Below, piece by piece: positions 22,980 to 31,075 of a stretch of DNA of 64,000 bases. Under the pieces are notes generated by a model. That model worked only from the letters and a program-made list of their open reading frames with translations, was not told the origin of the DNA and did no database searches. Numbering within the stretch: position 1 is the first letter of the stretch; every line of letters starts with the position of its first letter. Position numbers and translations under genes: made by a program. The stretch spans positions 108,424 through 172,423 of the forward strand of contig JAIOPH010000034.1 in NCBI GenBank assembly GCA_021414005.1, written 5' to 3'. The DNA comes from Chthoniobacter sp. GTDB taxonomy: Bacteria; Verrucomicrobiota; Verrucomicrobiia; Chthoniobacterales; Chthoniobacteraceae.

Positions 22980-24836
22980 ATGAAAACCTTCCTGACTCTT
23001 GTATCACTGCTTTTGCTGCTCGGAGTCGAAAGCCCGGGCGCGGAGACCACGGCACGTCCGCACATCCTTTGGATCACGAGCGAGGATCACGGGCCACAGA
23101 TGGGCTGCTACGGCGACGCCTTTGCCACCACGCCAAATGTAGATGCGCTGGCCGCGCGGGGGATGATCTACACGCATGCGTGGTCGTGCGCACCAGTGTG
23201 CGCACCGGCCCGCACGACCCTGATTTCGGGCCTGTATGCGACCTCCACGGGCAGCGAGCAGATGCGGAGCATGGTGCCGTTCCCGGCGGGAAAGCAGATG
23301 TTTCCGCAGCTCCTCCGTGCAGCCGGCTATTACTGCACGAATAACTCGAAAGAGGATTACAACCTCACGTCGCCCGGGCGCGTGTGGGACGAATCCTCGG
23401 CGAAAGCGCATTGGAAAAACCGGCCATCGGATGCGCCGTTCTTCGCGGTGTTCAATTCGACACGAAGCCATGAGAGCCAGTTGCGCGACTACCGCAGCGC
23501 GCCGCAGCACGATCCGGCAAAAGTGCGGGTGCCGGCGTATCACCCGGATACACCGGAGGTGCGGAAGGATTGGGCGCGCTATTACGACATTGTGTCATTG
23601 GCGGATGCGGATGCGGGCCGGCAGTTGCGGGAGTTGGAGGAGGCGGGGCTGGCAGAGGAAACAATCGTGTTTTACTTCGCCGATCACGGCTCGGGCATGC
23701 CGCGGAGCAAGCGCTGGCCATATAATTCCGGCCTTCAGGTGCCGCTGGTGGTTTACATCCCGGAAAAGTTCAAGACGCTGCGTCCGCCGGAATACACGAA
23801 AGGCGGCAAGTCGGATCGACTGGTGAGCTTCGTGGATTTCGCACCGACGGTGCTGAGCCTGGCGGGTCTTCCGTCGCCGGACTGGATGCAGGGGCAGGCG
23901 TTTCTCGGGAAGTTTCAGACGCCACCACAACCCTACGTCCACGGTTTCCGCGGGCGCATGGACGAACGCTACGATCTGGTGCGCAGCGTGACGGACGGGC
24001 GCTACGTGTACGTCCGCAATTTCCTGCCGCATCTGATCTACGGACAGCATCTCGATTACATGTGGCAGACGCCGACGACGCGGGTGTGGGAGCAAATGCA
24101 CAACACCGGACAACTCAACGCGGTGCAGGATGCATTTTGGAAACCCAAGCCGCCGGAGGAACTCTACGATCTCCAGAGCGATCCCGACGAAGTGAAGAAT
24201 CTCGCCGCCTCCGCCGAGCATGCAGAGATCAAGGCGAAGCTGCGCGCGGCCCAGCGGGAACTGGCAGCGAAGATTCGCGATGTCGGTTTCATACCGGAGG
24301 GCGAGCGGCTCGCGCGGACCAAAGGGAGTGCGCCCTACGACTTCGGCCACGGCAACGAATATCCATTCGTCCGGATTTCCGAGATGGCGGAAACCGCATC
24401 GCTGCTCGATCCGGCGGCACTGCCCGCGCTGCGCAAAGGCCTCGCCGATGCCGATTCCACGGTTCGCCATTGGGCGGTCCTCGGCTTGCTGATGCGAGGC
24501 CGGGCGACGGTGGCGGAAGCGCATGGGGATTTACAGACGGCCCTGAAAGATAGCTCGCCGTATGTGCGCATCCCGGCCGCGCAGGCGCTCGCCCAGTTTG
24601 GCCCCGACGCGGATTTTCCAGCCTCCCTCGACCTGCTCTTGGCGCATGCGGACTGGGGAAAAAACGATGTTTTCGTCGCGATCTCCGCGCTCACGGCGAT
24701 CGACGCGCTCGGCGCAAAGGCCGCGCTGTGCGCTGCCGCGCTCAAGGCGCTCCCGGACAAAGGCACGTCGCCGCACGGACGCTACAGCGGCTACGTGCCG
24801 CGGCTGCTCGGTGATCTTCGCGCGCGCTTTCAATGA
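22980..24836 (+). CDS. Secreted sulfatase with helical-repeat C-terminus
   Basis: A 618-residue arylsulfatase/heparan-N-sulfatase-like enzyme. A signal peptide covers residues 1-22. Metal and catalytic segments: ILWITSEDHGPQMGCYGD (about 29-46), and the formylglycine signature CAPAR in VCAPARTTLISGLY (about 79-92), which requires a formylglycine-generating enzyme encoded elsewhere. A second metal segment is FADHGSGMPRSKRWPYNSG (about 228-246). The ELYDLQSDPDEVKNLA segment (about 393-408) is the usual sulfatase C-terminal mark. After about residue 470 comes an additional HEAT-like region (PALRKGLADADSTVRHWAVLG, in two halves, and SSPYVRIPAAQALAQFG), an arrangement found in Planctomycetota/Verrucomicrobiota sulfatases. 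Substrate is probably a sulfated polysaccharide. Confidence 0.9.
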   Translation: MKTFLTLVSLLLLLGVESPGAETTARPHILWITSEDHGPQMGCYGDAFATTPNVDALAARGMIYTHAWSCAPVCAPARTTLISGLYATSTGSEQMRSMVPFPAGKQMFPQLLRAAGYYCTNNSKEDYNLTSPGRVWDESSAKAHWKNRPSDAPFFAVFNSTRSHESQLRDYRSAPQHDPAKVRVPAYHPDTPEVRKDWARYYDIVSLADADAGRQLRELEEAGLAEETIVFYFADHGSGMPRSKRWPYNSGLQVPLVVYIPEKFKTLRPPEYTKGGKSDRLVSFVDFAPTVLSLAGLPSPDWMQGQAFLGKFQTPPQPYVHGFRGRMDERYDLVRSVTDGRYVYVRNFLPHLIYGQHLDYMWQTPTTRVWEQMHNTGQLNAVQDAFWKPKPPEELYDLQSDPDEVKNLAASAEHAEIKAKLRAAQRELAAKIRDVGFIPEGERLARTKGSAPYDFGHGNEYPFVRISEMAETASLLDPAALPALRKGLADADSTVRHWAVLGLLMRGRATVAEAHGDLQTALKDSSPYVRIPAAQALAQFGPDADFPASLDLLLAHADWGKNDVFVAISALTAIDALGAKAALCAAALKALPDKGTSPHGRYSGYVPRLLGDLRARFQ

Positions 24837-24848
24837 CGCGCCGCCACT

Positions 24849-25532
24849 TCAGCGCGGATCCTGCGAGGGCGGAATTCCCGGCCGATGAGGATGAATCTTG
24901 AGCAGCGCGGGACGCGGGACTTTCCACCACACCGCGCTCACAGCGCAGAGCAGGACGACCAGAAAGAGGATGACGATGAGCCCGGTCGGGAGATGCCGAC
25001 GCTTGAGCGGCTTGGTCAGCGTCTTGATGGAGCGACCGAGCGGGCGAAGATGCTTGAGGAGTTCGGCGGTGGTGCGGATTTCGCGGTAGGGGTGTGAGCC
25101 ATCGAGCAGGCGGGCGCGGTGCGCGTGCTGGAGGCGGCGCATTTCCTCCGGCTCCAGCGGCAAGTCCGGCTCGTTCGTGTCTTTTGATGAGTCGGCGAAA
25201 TCTTCGATGCAGACGAAAATGTAGAGTTCCTTACGCATCTGCCGTGCGAGGTCGTGCTCGAGTTGCGCGTGCGTGCGGCGTCCCTCCGCGTAGGTGGCGG
25301 GTGCGCCGACAGTGTCCACGTAGCCGGCGCAATGACCGGCGATATGGATGACCGCCCGGCATTCCAGCAGCCGTTCGCGCAGGCATTCGGCGAAGGGTTT
25401 GCCAAGCGGAGTCTGGTCGAGGTAAACGGGCTCGGCTCCAAGATCGCGGAGTGTCGCTTCCACCGCATCGCGGGTGAAGGCGAGTTCGGGGGTCGCGGCG
25501 GAGAGATAGATTTGAGTGCCGGGCAGAGCCAT
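24849..25532 (-). CDS. DUF4062/TIR-like protein with C-terminal membrane anchor
   Basis: A 227-residue protein. The N-terminal domain (about 1-140) begins GTQIYLSAATPELAFTRDAV, followed by LRDLGAEPVYLD, CRAVIHIAGHCAGY and LYIFVCIEDFA. This is the pattern of DUF4062 or TIR-like alpha/beta domains ('IYLSS...ERDAV...LGHEPV'), usually found at the N-terminus of NLR-like or WD40 signalling proteins. Here it is followed only by a helical segment (LEPEEMRRLQHAHR) and a single transmembrane helix (about 186-208, GLIVILFLVVLLCAVSAVWW) near the C-terminus. No ATPase or sensor domain is attached. The start MALPGTQIYL is chosen because the domain begins there. Function unknown; convergent with the sulfatase, 12 bases away. 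Confidence 0.6.
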   Translation of the reverse strand: MALPGTQIYLSAATPELAFTRDAVEATLRDLGAEPVYLDQTPLGKPFAECLRERLLECRAVIHIAGHCAGYVDTVGAPATYAEGRRTHAQLEHDLARQMRKELYIFVCIEDFADSSKDTNEPDLPLEPEEMRRLQHAHRARLLDGSHPYREIRTTAELLKHLRPLGRSIKTLTKPLKRRHLPTGLIVILFLVVLLCAVSAVWWKVPRPALLKIHPHRPGIPPSQDPR

Positions 25533-25603
25533 GCGCGGCGGAGATTGGAGCGGAGGAAAAAGCATGGCGAGGGCGAAGTGCCCCGCGCTACGCCGGTGGA
25601 AAC

Positions 25604-25655
25604 CAAAAAAGATGGCGCTGCGGAACGACAGTAGCCGTCGCCTTTCCGCAGCGCC
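25604..25655 (-). terminator. Intrinsic terminator in a gene-free gap
   Basis: A 10-bp perfect stem (GGCGCTGCGG at 25614-25623, CCGCAGCGCC at 25646-25655) with an inner CGAC/GTCG pairing, followed on the minus strand by ATCTTTTTT. It is strand-specific: no T-run follows on the plus strand. No coding gene lies upstream on the minus strand for at least 450 bases, so it ends an RNA transcript or attenuates the gene at 24849-25532. Confidence 0.7.
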
Positions 25656-25662
25656 AAAAAGA

Positions 25663-25843
25663 TTGCCCCACACGTGCCGTCCGGGCGGGGTTCCGCGTTC
25701 CCCCTAAGGTTAACGGGCGGTGACCTGGGACGAGCTTCGATCTTCCTAAAAAGGCATGATCTAATACCGCCCACCCCGGCCTCCTGAGTTGATGTTAATA
25801 CCGGATCGGGATTTCCACCCTTTGGTCGAACACAGCAGGGCAA
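25663..25843 (-). ncRNA. Candidate structured non-coding RNA
   Basis: A 181-base minus-strand segment with nested complementary helices, from outside in: TTGCCC/GGGCAA (25838-25843 with 25663-25668); CCGaTCCGG/CCGGACGG (25801-25809 with 25677-25684); a TTAAC/GTTAA pairing (25794-25802 with 25708-25714); GGGCGGT/ACCGCCC (25766-25772 with 25715-25721); and an inner hairpin with GATC/GATC and CCT/AGG pairs (25739-25761). A side hairpin GGGG...CCCC lies at about 25686-25703. A TCTTTTT run follows directly, then the terminator at 25604-25655. The shape is a long, bulged rod about the size of 6S RNA, but I cannot identify the family. Boundaries are approximate. A leader of the downstream gene is the main alternative. 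Confidence 0.4.
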
Positions 25844-26108
25844 ATTGACGATGAAAGCGACCACGCGGCACTCGGGCCGGACACTGGTGCTTTCACAAAA
25901 AAACTGGTAAAGAACCCGGCTCGTCCGCGCGGCGCGCACGGGCCTTTGGCTGGAAAGACCTTTCGTTTTCAACCCAGCCGAAGTCAATGCCCCAACCGCG
26001 GGTATTTTCGCTCCGGCACCGCGGACAAATCCACCGCAACTCCCGGCGCACCCCGCGGTTGCAATGGACGCGCGCGTCGCCGACCTTCGCCGCCTTCCAA
26101 CCCAAACC

Positions 26109-27422
26109 ATGAAACTGCCCGAAAACATCCGCCCTTTCCTCATTCCCGCCGCTTGGCTCGCCACGGCCGCCGTGACCTTCGGCCTCGGCCGGCTCTCATC
26201 ATTCGTCGATTCTCCGCCGGAAAAAAGTGCGCCGGTGACGACTCCCGGTTCGCCGCGCGGCGCGGTCGCCGGGCTCGACTCCGCGCCGGGCGACGCCGGC
26301 TGGCGCACCCTTCCCGGCGCGGGTGGTAGCCCAGCGACATTGGAGGAACTGACCGGCGGCAAGCCGATGGGCGATTGGCTCAAGCATCTCCTGTCGCAGG
26401 ACGACGAGGTCGCGCGGATGACGGGATTCATGTTGCTCCTCGATAAACTGAACACGCCCGAGGAAATTGAAGCGGCACTGGCTGTTGTGCATGCCTCTGG
26501 CGGCGGGCGCGGCGACTGGGGCTTCCGCAGCATTCGCGAGGCGTCGATGCTTTTGCAGAAATGGACCAAGCTCGATGCAAAGTCCGCGATGGCCTACGCG
26601 CAAAAGCTCGAAGATCGCGGCGCGAAATTCATGGGCATGAACACCGTGCTCCAGACGTGGACACGCTCGAACCCGCAGGAGGCCGTGGCCTGGGCGCAGG
26701 CCAACGGCACCAGCCAGCCCAACGCGGACGGCACCACGGATCGCACGGCGGGCAACTGGCAGATGACCGCAGTCCTCGACCAACTCGCAAAAACCGACCT
26801 CGGGCAGGCGCTCGAACTCGCGCAAAAAGAGCCCGTCAGCATGGCGCGCGGGCGGACCATCCAGACACTCGTAAGCCAGCTCGTCAGCCAGCGGGGGGAA
26901 ACCGCAGCGCGCGAAGCCGCGCTGGCCATTACCGACGACAGCATGCGCGCCGCGATGATCCGACAGCTCGCCGGGCGGGCTGCTGAAACCGATCCAGCCG
27001 GTGCCATGGAGTGGGTCTCCTCCCTGCCGGCTGGCGCGTCTAAAACAAGTGCTTTGGCTGAAACCGTGGGACAGTGGGCCCGCAAAGATGCCACCGCCGC
27101 CGCGACCTACATGGCCACGCTTCCAGCGGGCATCGAGACCGATGAGCCGCGCGCGCGTTTCGCCCGCTCCATCGTCCGCACCGATCCGACGAGCGCCATT
27201 GCTTGGTCCAACACGATTACCGACCCAAAAGCCCGCACCGAATCGCTCGGCGATGTGGTGGGTAGCTGGATGCGCAGCGACGCCGACGCTGCAAAAAAAT
27301 GGGTCGCGACCAGTCAGCTCCCAGAGGAAACGAAGAAGGAAATTCTAACTGTTGCCGCCCAACGTGGCCCCGACTGGGGCGGGCGGGGCGGTAACGGCGG
27401 TCCCGGTCGGCGCGGACCGTAA
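26109..27422 (+). CDS. Exported helical-repeat protein of unknown function
   Basis: A 437-residue protein with an N-terminal membrane segment (about 8-24, FLIPAAWLATAAVTFGLG) and a Pro/Gly-rich linker to about residue 75. The rest consists of about ten degenerate helical hairpins with a recurring 'xWxxxDPxxAxxWAxxL' theme: TKLDAKSAMAYAQKL, SNPQEAVAWAQAN, TDLGQALELAQK, TDPAGAMEWVSSLP, KDATAAATYMATLP, TDPTSAIAWSNTI, SDADAAKKWVA. Such repeats are common in exported proteins of Verrucomicrobiota and resemble TPR/HEAT scaffolds. The C-terminus is Gly/Arg-rich (GGRGGNGGPGRRGP). The start MKLPENIRP is preferred for the signal position. Function unknown. The 440 bases upstream of the start contain the candidate RNA at 25663-25843 and no other gene I can see. 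Confidence 0.75.
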   Translation: MKLPENIRPFLIPAAWLATAAVTFGLGRLSSFVDSPPEKSAPVTTPGSPRGAVAGLDSAPGDAGWRTLPGAGGSPATLEELTGGKPMGDWLKHLLSQDDEVARMTGFMLLLDKLNTPEEIEAALAVVHASGGGRGDWGFRSIREASMLLQKWTKLDAKSAMAYAQKLEDRGAKFMGMNTVLQTWTRSNPQEAVAWAQANGTSQPNADGTTDRTAGNWQMTAVLDQLAKTDLGQALELAQKEPVSMARGRTIQTLVSQLVSQRGETAAREAALAITDDSMRAAMIRQLAGRAAETDPAGAMEWVSSLPAGASKTSALAETVGQWARKDATAAATYMATLPAGIETDEPRARFARSIVRTDPTSAIAWSNTITDPKARTESLGDVVGSWMRSDADAAKKWVATSQLPEETKKEILTVAAQRGPDWGGRGGNGGPGRRGP

Positions 27423-27465
27423 AGAAGGAAAGGTCTGCCGCTGGACAACGCGGCGATCGACAAAC

Positions 27466-27506
27466 AAAAAGGCCGTCCGCTTGCGCGGACGGCCTTTGTT
27501 ATTTTG
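27466..27506. terminator. Bidirectional intrinsic terminator
   Basis: A perfect 11-bp stem (AGGCCGTCCGC at 27471-27481, GCGGACGGCCT at 27486-27496) with a TTGC loop, an A-rich flank on the left and TTGTTATTTT on the right. It lies between the converging ends of the helical-repeat gene and ahcY and should serve both. Confidence 0.9.
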
Positions 27507-27518
27507 AGCTGCTATCTC

Positions 27519-28949
27519 TTAGTAGCGGTAGTGTGCGGGCTTGTAAGGACCTTCAACCGGCACGTCGAGATAGGCGGCCTGCTTCGCGGTGAGTGTGGTG
27601 AGTTTCACGCCGATTTTCGCGAGGTGCAGGCGGGCGACTTCTTCATCAAGCTTCTTGGGCAGGACATAGACGGCGGGCTTGTAGGTGTCTTTGTTCTTCC
27701 AGAGGTCGAGCTGGGCGAGGGTCTGGTTGCTGAACGAGTTGGACATGACAAATGACGGATGTCCCGTGGCGCAGCCAAGGTTCACGAGACGGCCTTCGGC
27801 GAGGAGGAAAATCTCCTGACCTTCCTTAAAGGTGTATTTGTCCACCTGCGGCTTGATGTTCGTGCGCTTAATGCCGGGGTAGTTCACCAGCTTATCGACC
27901 TGAATTTCGTTGTCGAAGTGGCCAATGTTACAGATTACAGCTTGGTCCTTCATCTTGGTCATGTGTTCGATGGTGATGACATCGACGTTGCCCGTCGTGG
28001 TAACATAAATGTCGCCGCGACCGAGCGTGTCCTCGATCGTCGTGACTTCGTAGCCTTCCATTGCGGCTTGCAGCGCGTTGATCGGATCGATCTCCGTCAC
28101 GATGACGCGCGCACCTTGTCCGCGCAGCGATTGCGCACAGCCCTTGCCCACGTCGCCGTAACCGATAACCACTGCGACTTTGCCGGAAATCATCACGTCG
28201 AGCGCGCGGTTCAGTCCGTCCACGAGCGAGTGGCGGCAGCCGTAGAGATTGTCGAACTTCGACTTGGTCACCGAGTCATTCACGTTGAACGCGGGGACCA
28301 GCAGCTTGCCGAGTTCCTGAAGCTTGTAGAGGCGATGCACGCCGGTCGTGGTCTCCTCGGACACACCACGCCAGTCCTTCACGATTTCGTGGAAGATGAA
28401 AGGGTTCTCAGCGTGAACCTTCTTCAGCAGATCCTTGATGACTTTCTCCTCGTGCGAGCCCGACTCGCTATCCACCCACTTGTCGCCTTCCTCGAGTTCA
28501 TAGCCTTTGTGGATGAAAAGGGTGACGTCGCCGCCGTCATCGACGACGAGTTGCGGACCTTTACCGTCGTTGTTCACAATGGCCTTCCAAGTGCAGTCCC
28601 AATACTCTTCCAAAGTCTCGCCCTTCCACGCAAAGACCGGCACACCAGTGGCGGCGATGGCTGCTGCGGCGTGGTCTTGCGTCGAGAATATGTTGCAGGA
28701 AGCCCAGCGCACATCCGCGCCGAGGGCCACCAGTGTTTCGATAAGCACCGCCGTTTGGATGGTCATGTGCAGCGAGCCGGTGATGCGAACGCCCTTCAGC
28801 GGCAGGCTCGGTGCGTATTGTTTACGAATGGAAATCAGGCCCGGCATTTCCTGCTCGGCAATCTCGATTTCTTTGCGGCCCCAGCTAGCGAGGTTGATGT
28901 CGGCGACTTTGAAGTCGGTGGATTTGATGGTCGGTGTGGTCATGCTCAT
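27519..28949 (-). CDS. ahcY: Adenosylhomocysteinase
   Basis: A 476-residue NAD-dependent enzyme that splits S-adenosylhomocysteine into homocysteine and adenosine, regenerating the methyl cycle. Marks: EIEIAEQEMPGL (about 28-39), CNIFSTQDHAAAAIA (about 84-98), DDGGDVT (about 137-143), then KFDNLYGCRHSLVDG in the middle region. The NAD-binding motif is VIGYGDVGKGCAQSL (about 261-275). The C-terminal KYTFKEG, LAEGRLVNLGCATGHPS and PYKPAHYRY segments complete the family pattern, including the C-terminal Lys-containing NAD contact. No SAM- or SAH-responsive riboswitch is recognisable in the 230 bases upstream. The start is ambiguous by two codons (MSMTTP). Confidence 0.97.
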   Translation of the reverse strand: MSMTTPTIKSTDFKVADINLASWGRKEIEIAEQEMPGLISIRKQYAPSLPLKGVRITGSLHMTIQTAVLIETLVALGADVRWASCNIFSTQDHAAAAIAATGVPVFAWKGETLEEYWDCTWKAIVNNDGKGPQLVVDDGGDVTLFIHKGYELEEGDKWVDSESGSHEEKVIKDLLKKVHAENPFIFHEIVKDWRGVSEETTTGVHRLYKLQELGKLLVPAFNVNDSVTKSKFDNLYGCRHSLVDGLNRALDVMISGKVAVVIGYGDVGKGCAQSLRGQGARVIVTEIDPINALQAAMEGYEVTTIEDTLGRGDIYVTTTGNVDVITIEHMTKMKDQAVICNIGHFDNEIQVDKLVNYPGIKRTNIKPQVDKYTFKEGQEIFLLAEGRLVNLGCATGHPSFVMSNSFSNQTLAQLDLWKNKDTYKPAVYVLPKKLDEEVARLHLAKIGVKLTTLTAKQAAYLDVPVEGPYKPAHYRY

Positions 28950-29034
28950 AAATTTGATGTTTTGAATGTTTCTCGGTTAAAGAACGCCGCAGCGAAACAA
29001 GCGGACGCATCTTCCAATCTTGATGGGATGATGG

Positions 29035-29062
29035 ATGGTAAATCGGATCGGGTCGTCGTCAA
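29035..29062 (-). promoter_or_regulatory. Candidate promoter for ahcY
   Basis: On the minus strand, TTGACG (29057-29062) and TACCAT (29035-29040) are separated by 16 bases and lie about 85 bases before the ahcY start. This is a fair sigma-70-type match in the 236-base divergent gap between ahcY and the VOC gene, which otherwise shows no gene. Confidence 0.3.
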
Positions 29063-29185
29063 ATTGAAATTCCTGCCCAACCAGACGACTATCAGCGCAC
29101 GATTTTCAGAAGTCCGCCCCTTTCCACTTCGCTCCGTTCGTCGGCCATAATGGTCGTTTTTCCATCTCGAATTTCATCTCACACC

Positions 29186-29626
29186 ATGTCCAAAACACTC
29201 GTTCAACCTTATCTCACCTTCGGCGGGCGCTGCGAAGAGGCGCTGGAGTTTTACAAAAGAGCCATCGGCGCGCAGGTGGAGATGGTTATGTATTTTGAGG
29301 AAGCGCCGGAGTCGCCTCCGCCCGGCATGCTCGCGGAAGGCTTCGAGAAAAAGGTGATGCATTGCAGTTTTCGCGTGGGAGAAAGCGTAGTCATGGCCTC
29401 GGACGGCTGCGGGCCTGATGAAGCGAAATTCAATGGCTTTTCGCTTTCGCTGAGCATGCCGGGCGAAGCAGACGCACGGCGCGTTTTCAGCGCGCTGTCC
29501 AATGGCGGAACCGTGAAAATGCCGCTCGACCGAACTTTTTGGTCGCCGTGCTTTGGCATGGTGGAAGACCGCTTTGGCATGGGCTGGATTGTCACCGTTC
29601 CCACGGAAAACCCGCCCGTATCATGA
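29186..29626 (+). CDS. VOC-family (PhnB/glyoxalase-like) protein
   Basis: A 146-residue vicinal-oxygen-chelate protein of the PhnB/YjdN subtype. It has the hallmark start VQPYLTFGGRCEEALEFYKRAIGA (in two parts, about 6-29), a middle segment KKVMHCSFRVGESVVMASDG, and the ending WSPCFGMVEDRFGMGWIV (about 119-136). Members fold as glyoxalase-like dimers; most have no known substrate. The start MSKTLVQPY is preferred over an ATG 12 codons upstream. The stop overlaps the next gene's start (ATGA), making it the first member of a coupled three-gene set. Confidence 0.88.
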   Translation: MSKTLVQPYLTFGGRCEEALEFYKRAIGAQVEMVMYFEEAPESPPPGMLAEGFEKKVMHCSFRVGESVVMASDGCGPDEAKFNGFSLSLSMPGEADARRVFSALSNGGTVKMPLDRTFWSPCFGMVEDRFGMGWIVTVPTENPPVS

Positions 29627-30768
29627 GCAGCGTCCGCGTCCTTGTCGGCACCAAGAAAGGTGCGTTTATCCTTACCGCCGATGGAAAGCGGGAGCAGTGG
29701 AAAATCAACGGGGCGTTTTTCGGCGGCTGGGAAATGTATCACCTTAAAGGCTCGCCGGTGCATCAGGACCGCATCTACGCGTCGCAGACGAGCGGTTGGT
29801 TCGGGCAGATCATTCAGCGCTCGGATGATGGCGGGAAAACGTGGAGCGTCCCCGGCGGTGGGACGGTGCCCGAGCCCGGCGAGAGTAACAAATTCGTGTA
29901 CGATGGCGAAGTGGGGACGCACAAGTGGTACGACGGCACGCAGCATCCGTGGGAGTTCAAGCGCATCTGGCATCTCGAGCCATCGCTCACCGATCCCGAT
30001 ACCGCCTTCGCGGGCGCGGAGGATGCCGCCATTTTCAAGACGACGGATGGCGGCGCGACATGGAAGGAATTGCCCGGCTTGCGTGCCGCAAAAGGCCATC
30101 TTTGGCAACCGGGCGCGGGCGGCATGGGATTGCACACGATCTTGATCGATCCGATAAATGAACAGCGGATGTTTGGCGCGATTTCCGCCGCGGGCGTCTT
30201 TCGCACAGACGACGGCGGGACAAACTGGAAGCCGATCAATCGGGGTCTGAAATCCGCTTACGAACTTCCCGATCCGAACGCCGACGTAGGGCACTGCGTT
30301 CATCGCATCGCCATGCATTCCTCGCGTCCCGATGTGCTTTTCATGCAAAAACACTGGGACGTGCTGCGCAGCGATAACGCGGGTGACATGTGGTACGAAG
30401 TGAGCGGCAATCTGCCCACCGATTTTGGCTTTCCCATCGACGTGCATACGCACGAGCCGGAGACAATTTACGTCGTGCCGATCACCAGCGACTCCGAGCA
30501 TTTCCCGCCGGATGGAAAGCTGCGCGTGTACCGCAGTCGCACTGGCGGCAATGAATGGGAGCCGCTCACGCACGGGCTGCCACAGGAGAACTGCTACGTG
30601 AACGTGCTGCGCGACGCGATGGCAGTCGATTCGCTCGACTCGTGCGGCATCTATTTTGGCACGACCGGAGGACAAGTGTATTGCTCGCCCGATGGCGGCG
30701 ACCACTGGCACGCGATCGTGCGCGATTTGCCAGCTGTTTATTCCGTGGAAGTCCAGACGCTGCCATGA
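29623..30768 (+). CDS. BNR-repeat beta-propeller protein (sialidase-like)
   Basis: A 381-residue protein without a signal peptide, built of bacterial neuraminidase repeats (Asp-box motifs): SDDGGKTW (about 66-73), TTDGGATWKEL (about 141-151), TDDGGTNWKPI (about 196-206) and SPDGGDHWHAI (about 359-369), spaced as blades of a propeller. The N-terminus VLVGTKKGAFILTADGKREQW is typical of cytoplasmic members of this 'exo-alpha-sialidase/WD40-like' group. True sialidase catalytic residues are not evident, so enzymatic activity is doubtful. It overlaps the upstream VOC gene and the downstream MoaD-like gene, both by ATGA junctions, implying tight stoichiometric coupling. Confidence 0.82.
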   Translation: MSSVRVLVGTKKGAFILTADGKREQWKINGAFFGGWEMYHLKGSPVHQDRIYASQTSGWFGQIIQRSDDGGKTWSVPGGGTVPEPGESNKFVYDGEVGTHKWYDGTQHPWEFKRIWHLEPSLTDPDTAFAGAEDAAIFKTTDGGATWKELPGLRAAKGHLWQPGAGGMGLHTILIDPINEQRMFGAISAAGVFRTDDGGTNWKPINRGLKSAYELPDPNADVGHCVHRIAMHSSRPDVLFMQKHWDVLRSDNAGDMWYEVSGNLPTDFGFPIDVHTHEPETIYVVPITSDSEHFPPDGKLRVYRSRTGGNEWEPLTHGLPQENCYVNVLRDAMAVDSLDSCGIYFGTTGGQVYCSPDGGDHWHAIVRDLPAVYSVEVQTLP

Positions 30769-31061
30769 TCCGAGTGGTGCTCCCGTATCACCTGCAAAAT
30801 CTCGCGCGCGTCGGCGACGAGGTGCAGGTGAAAGTCGGGCATCCCGCCACGCTCGGTGCCGTGCTCGATGCGATCGAGGCCGCATATCCCGTCCTCCGCG
30901 GCACGATTCGCGATCATGGGACGCTCAAGCGCCGTCCTTTCGTCCGCTTTTACGCGTGCCAGGAAGACCTCTCCCTCAACCCGCCCGAGACACCGTTGCC
31001 CGCGTCCGTAATCAACGGGTCCGAACCTTTCCTCGTCATAGGTGCGATCGCTGGCGGCTGA
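30765..31061 (+). CDS. MoaD/ThiS-family ubiquitin-like protein
   Basis: A 98-residue beta-grasp protein ending in the diglycine IAGG needed for adenylation and thiocarboxylate formation by E1-like enzymes. The body has VVLPYHLQNLARVGDEVQVKV, TLGAVLDAIEAAYPVLRGTI (about 29-48), FVRFYACQEDLSLN and EPFLVIGAIAGG. It is longer than MoaD of molybdopterin synthase (about 80). No moaE, moeB, thiF, thiG or cysteine desulfurase is in the window. It is coupled by ATGA overlap to the BNR propeller gene. A sulfur-carrier or conjugation role is inferred from the family. Confidence 0.85.
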   Translation: MIRVVLPYHLQNLARVGDEVQVKVGHPATLGAVLDAIEAAYPVLRGTIRDHGTLKRRPFVRFYACQEDLSLNPPETPLPASVINGSEPFLVIGAIAGG

Positions 31062-31075
31062 AATCCAGCGGATAC

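Noticed and set aside
28950..29185. A SAM- or SAH-responsive riboswitch upstream of ahcY
   Set aside because: I looked for the conserved core of these riboswitches on the minus strand and found no matching pairing or consensus; only a promoter-like pair is visible.
29623..30768. Calling the BNR protein a true sialidase
   Set aside because: It has Asp-box repeats but no signal peptide and no visible catalytic arginine triad or nucleophile; repeat content alone does not show activity.
29251..30885. Long open minus-strand frame opposite the VOC, BNR and MoaD-like genes
   Set aside because: High GC content creates long antisense frames. The plus-strand genes have recognisable domains and coupled overlaps, while the antisense translation shows no family pattern.
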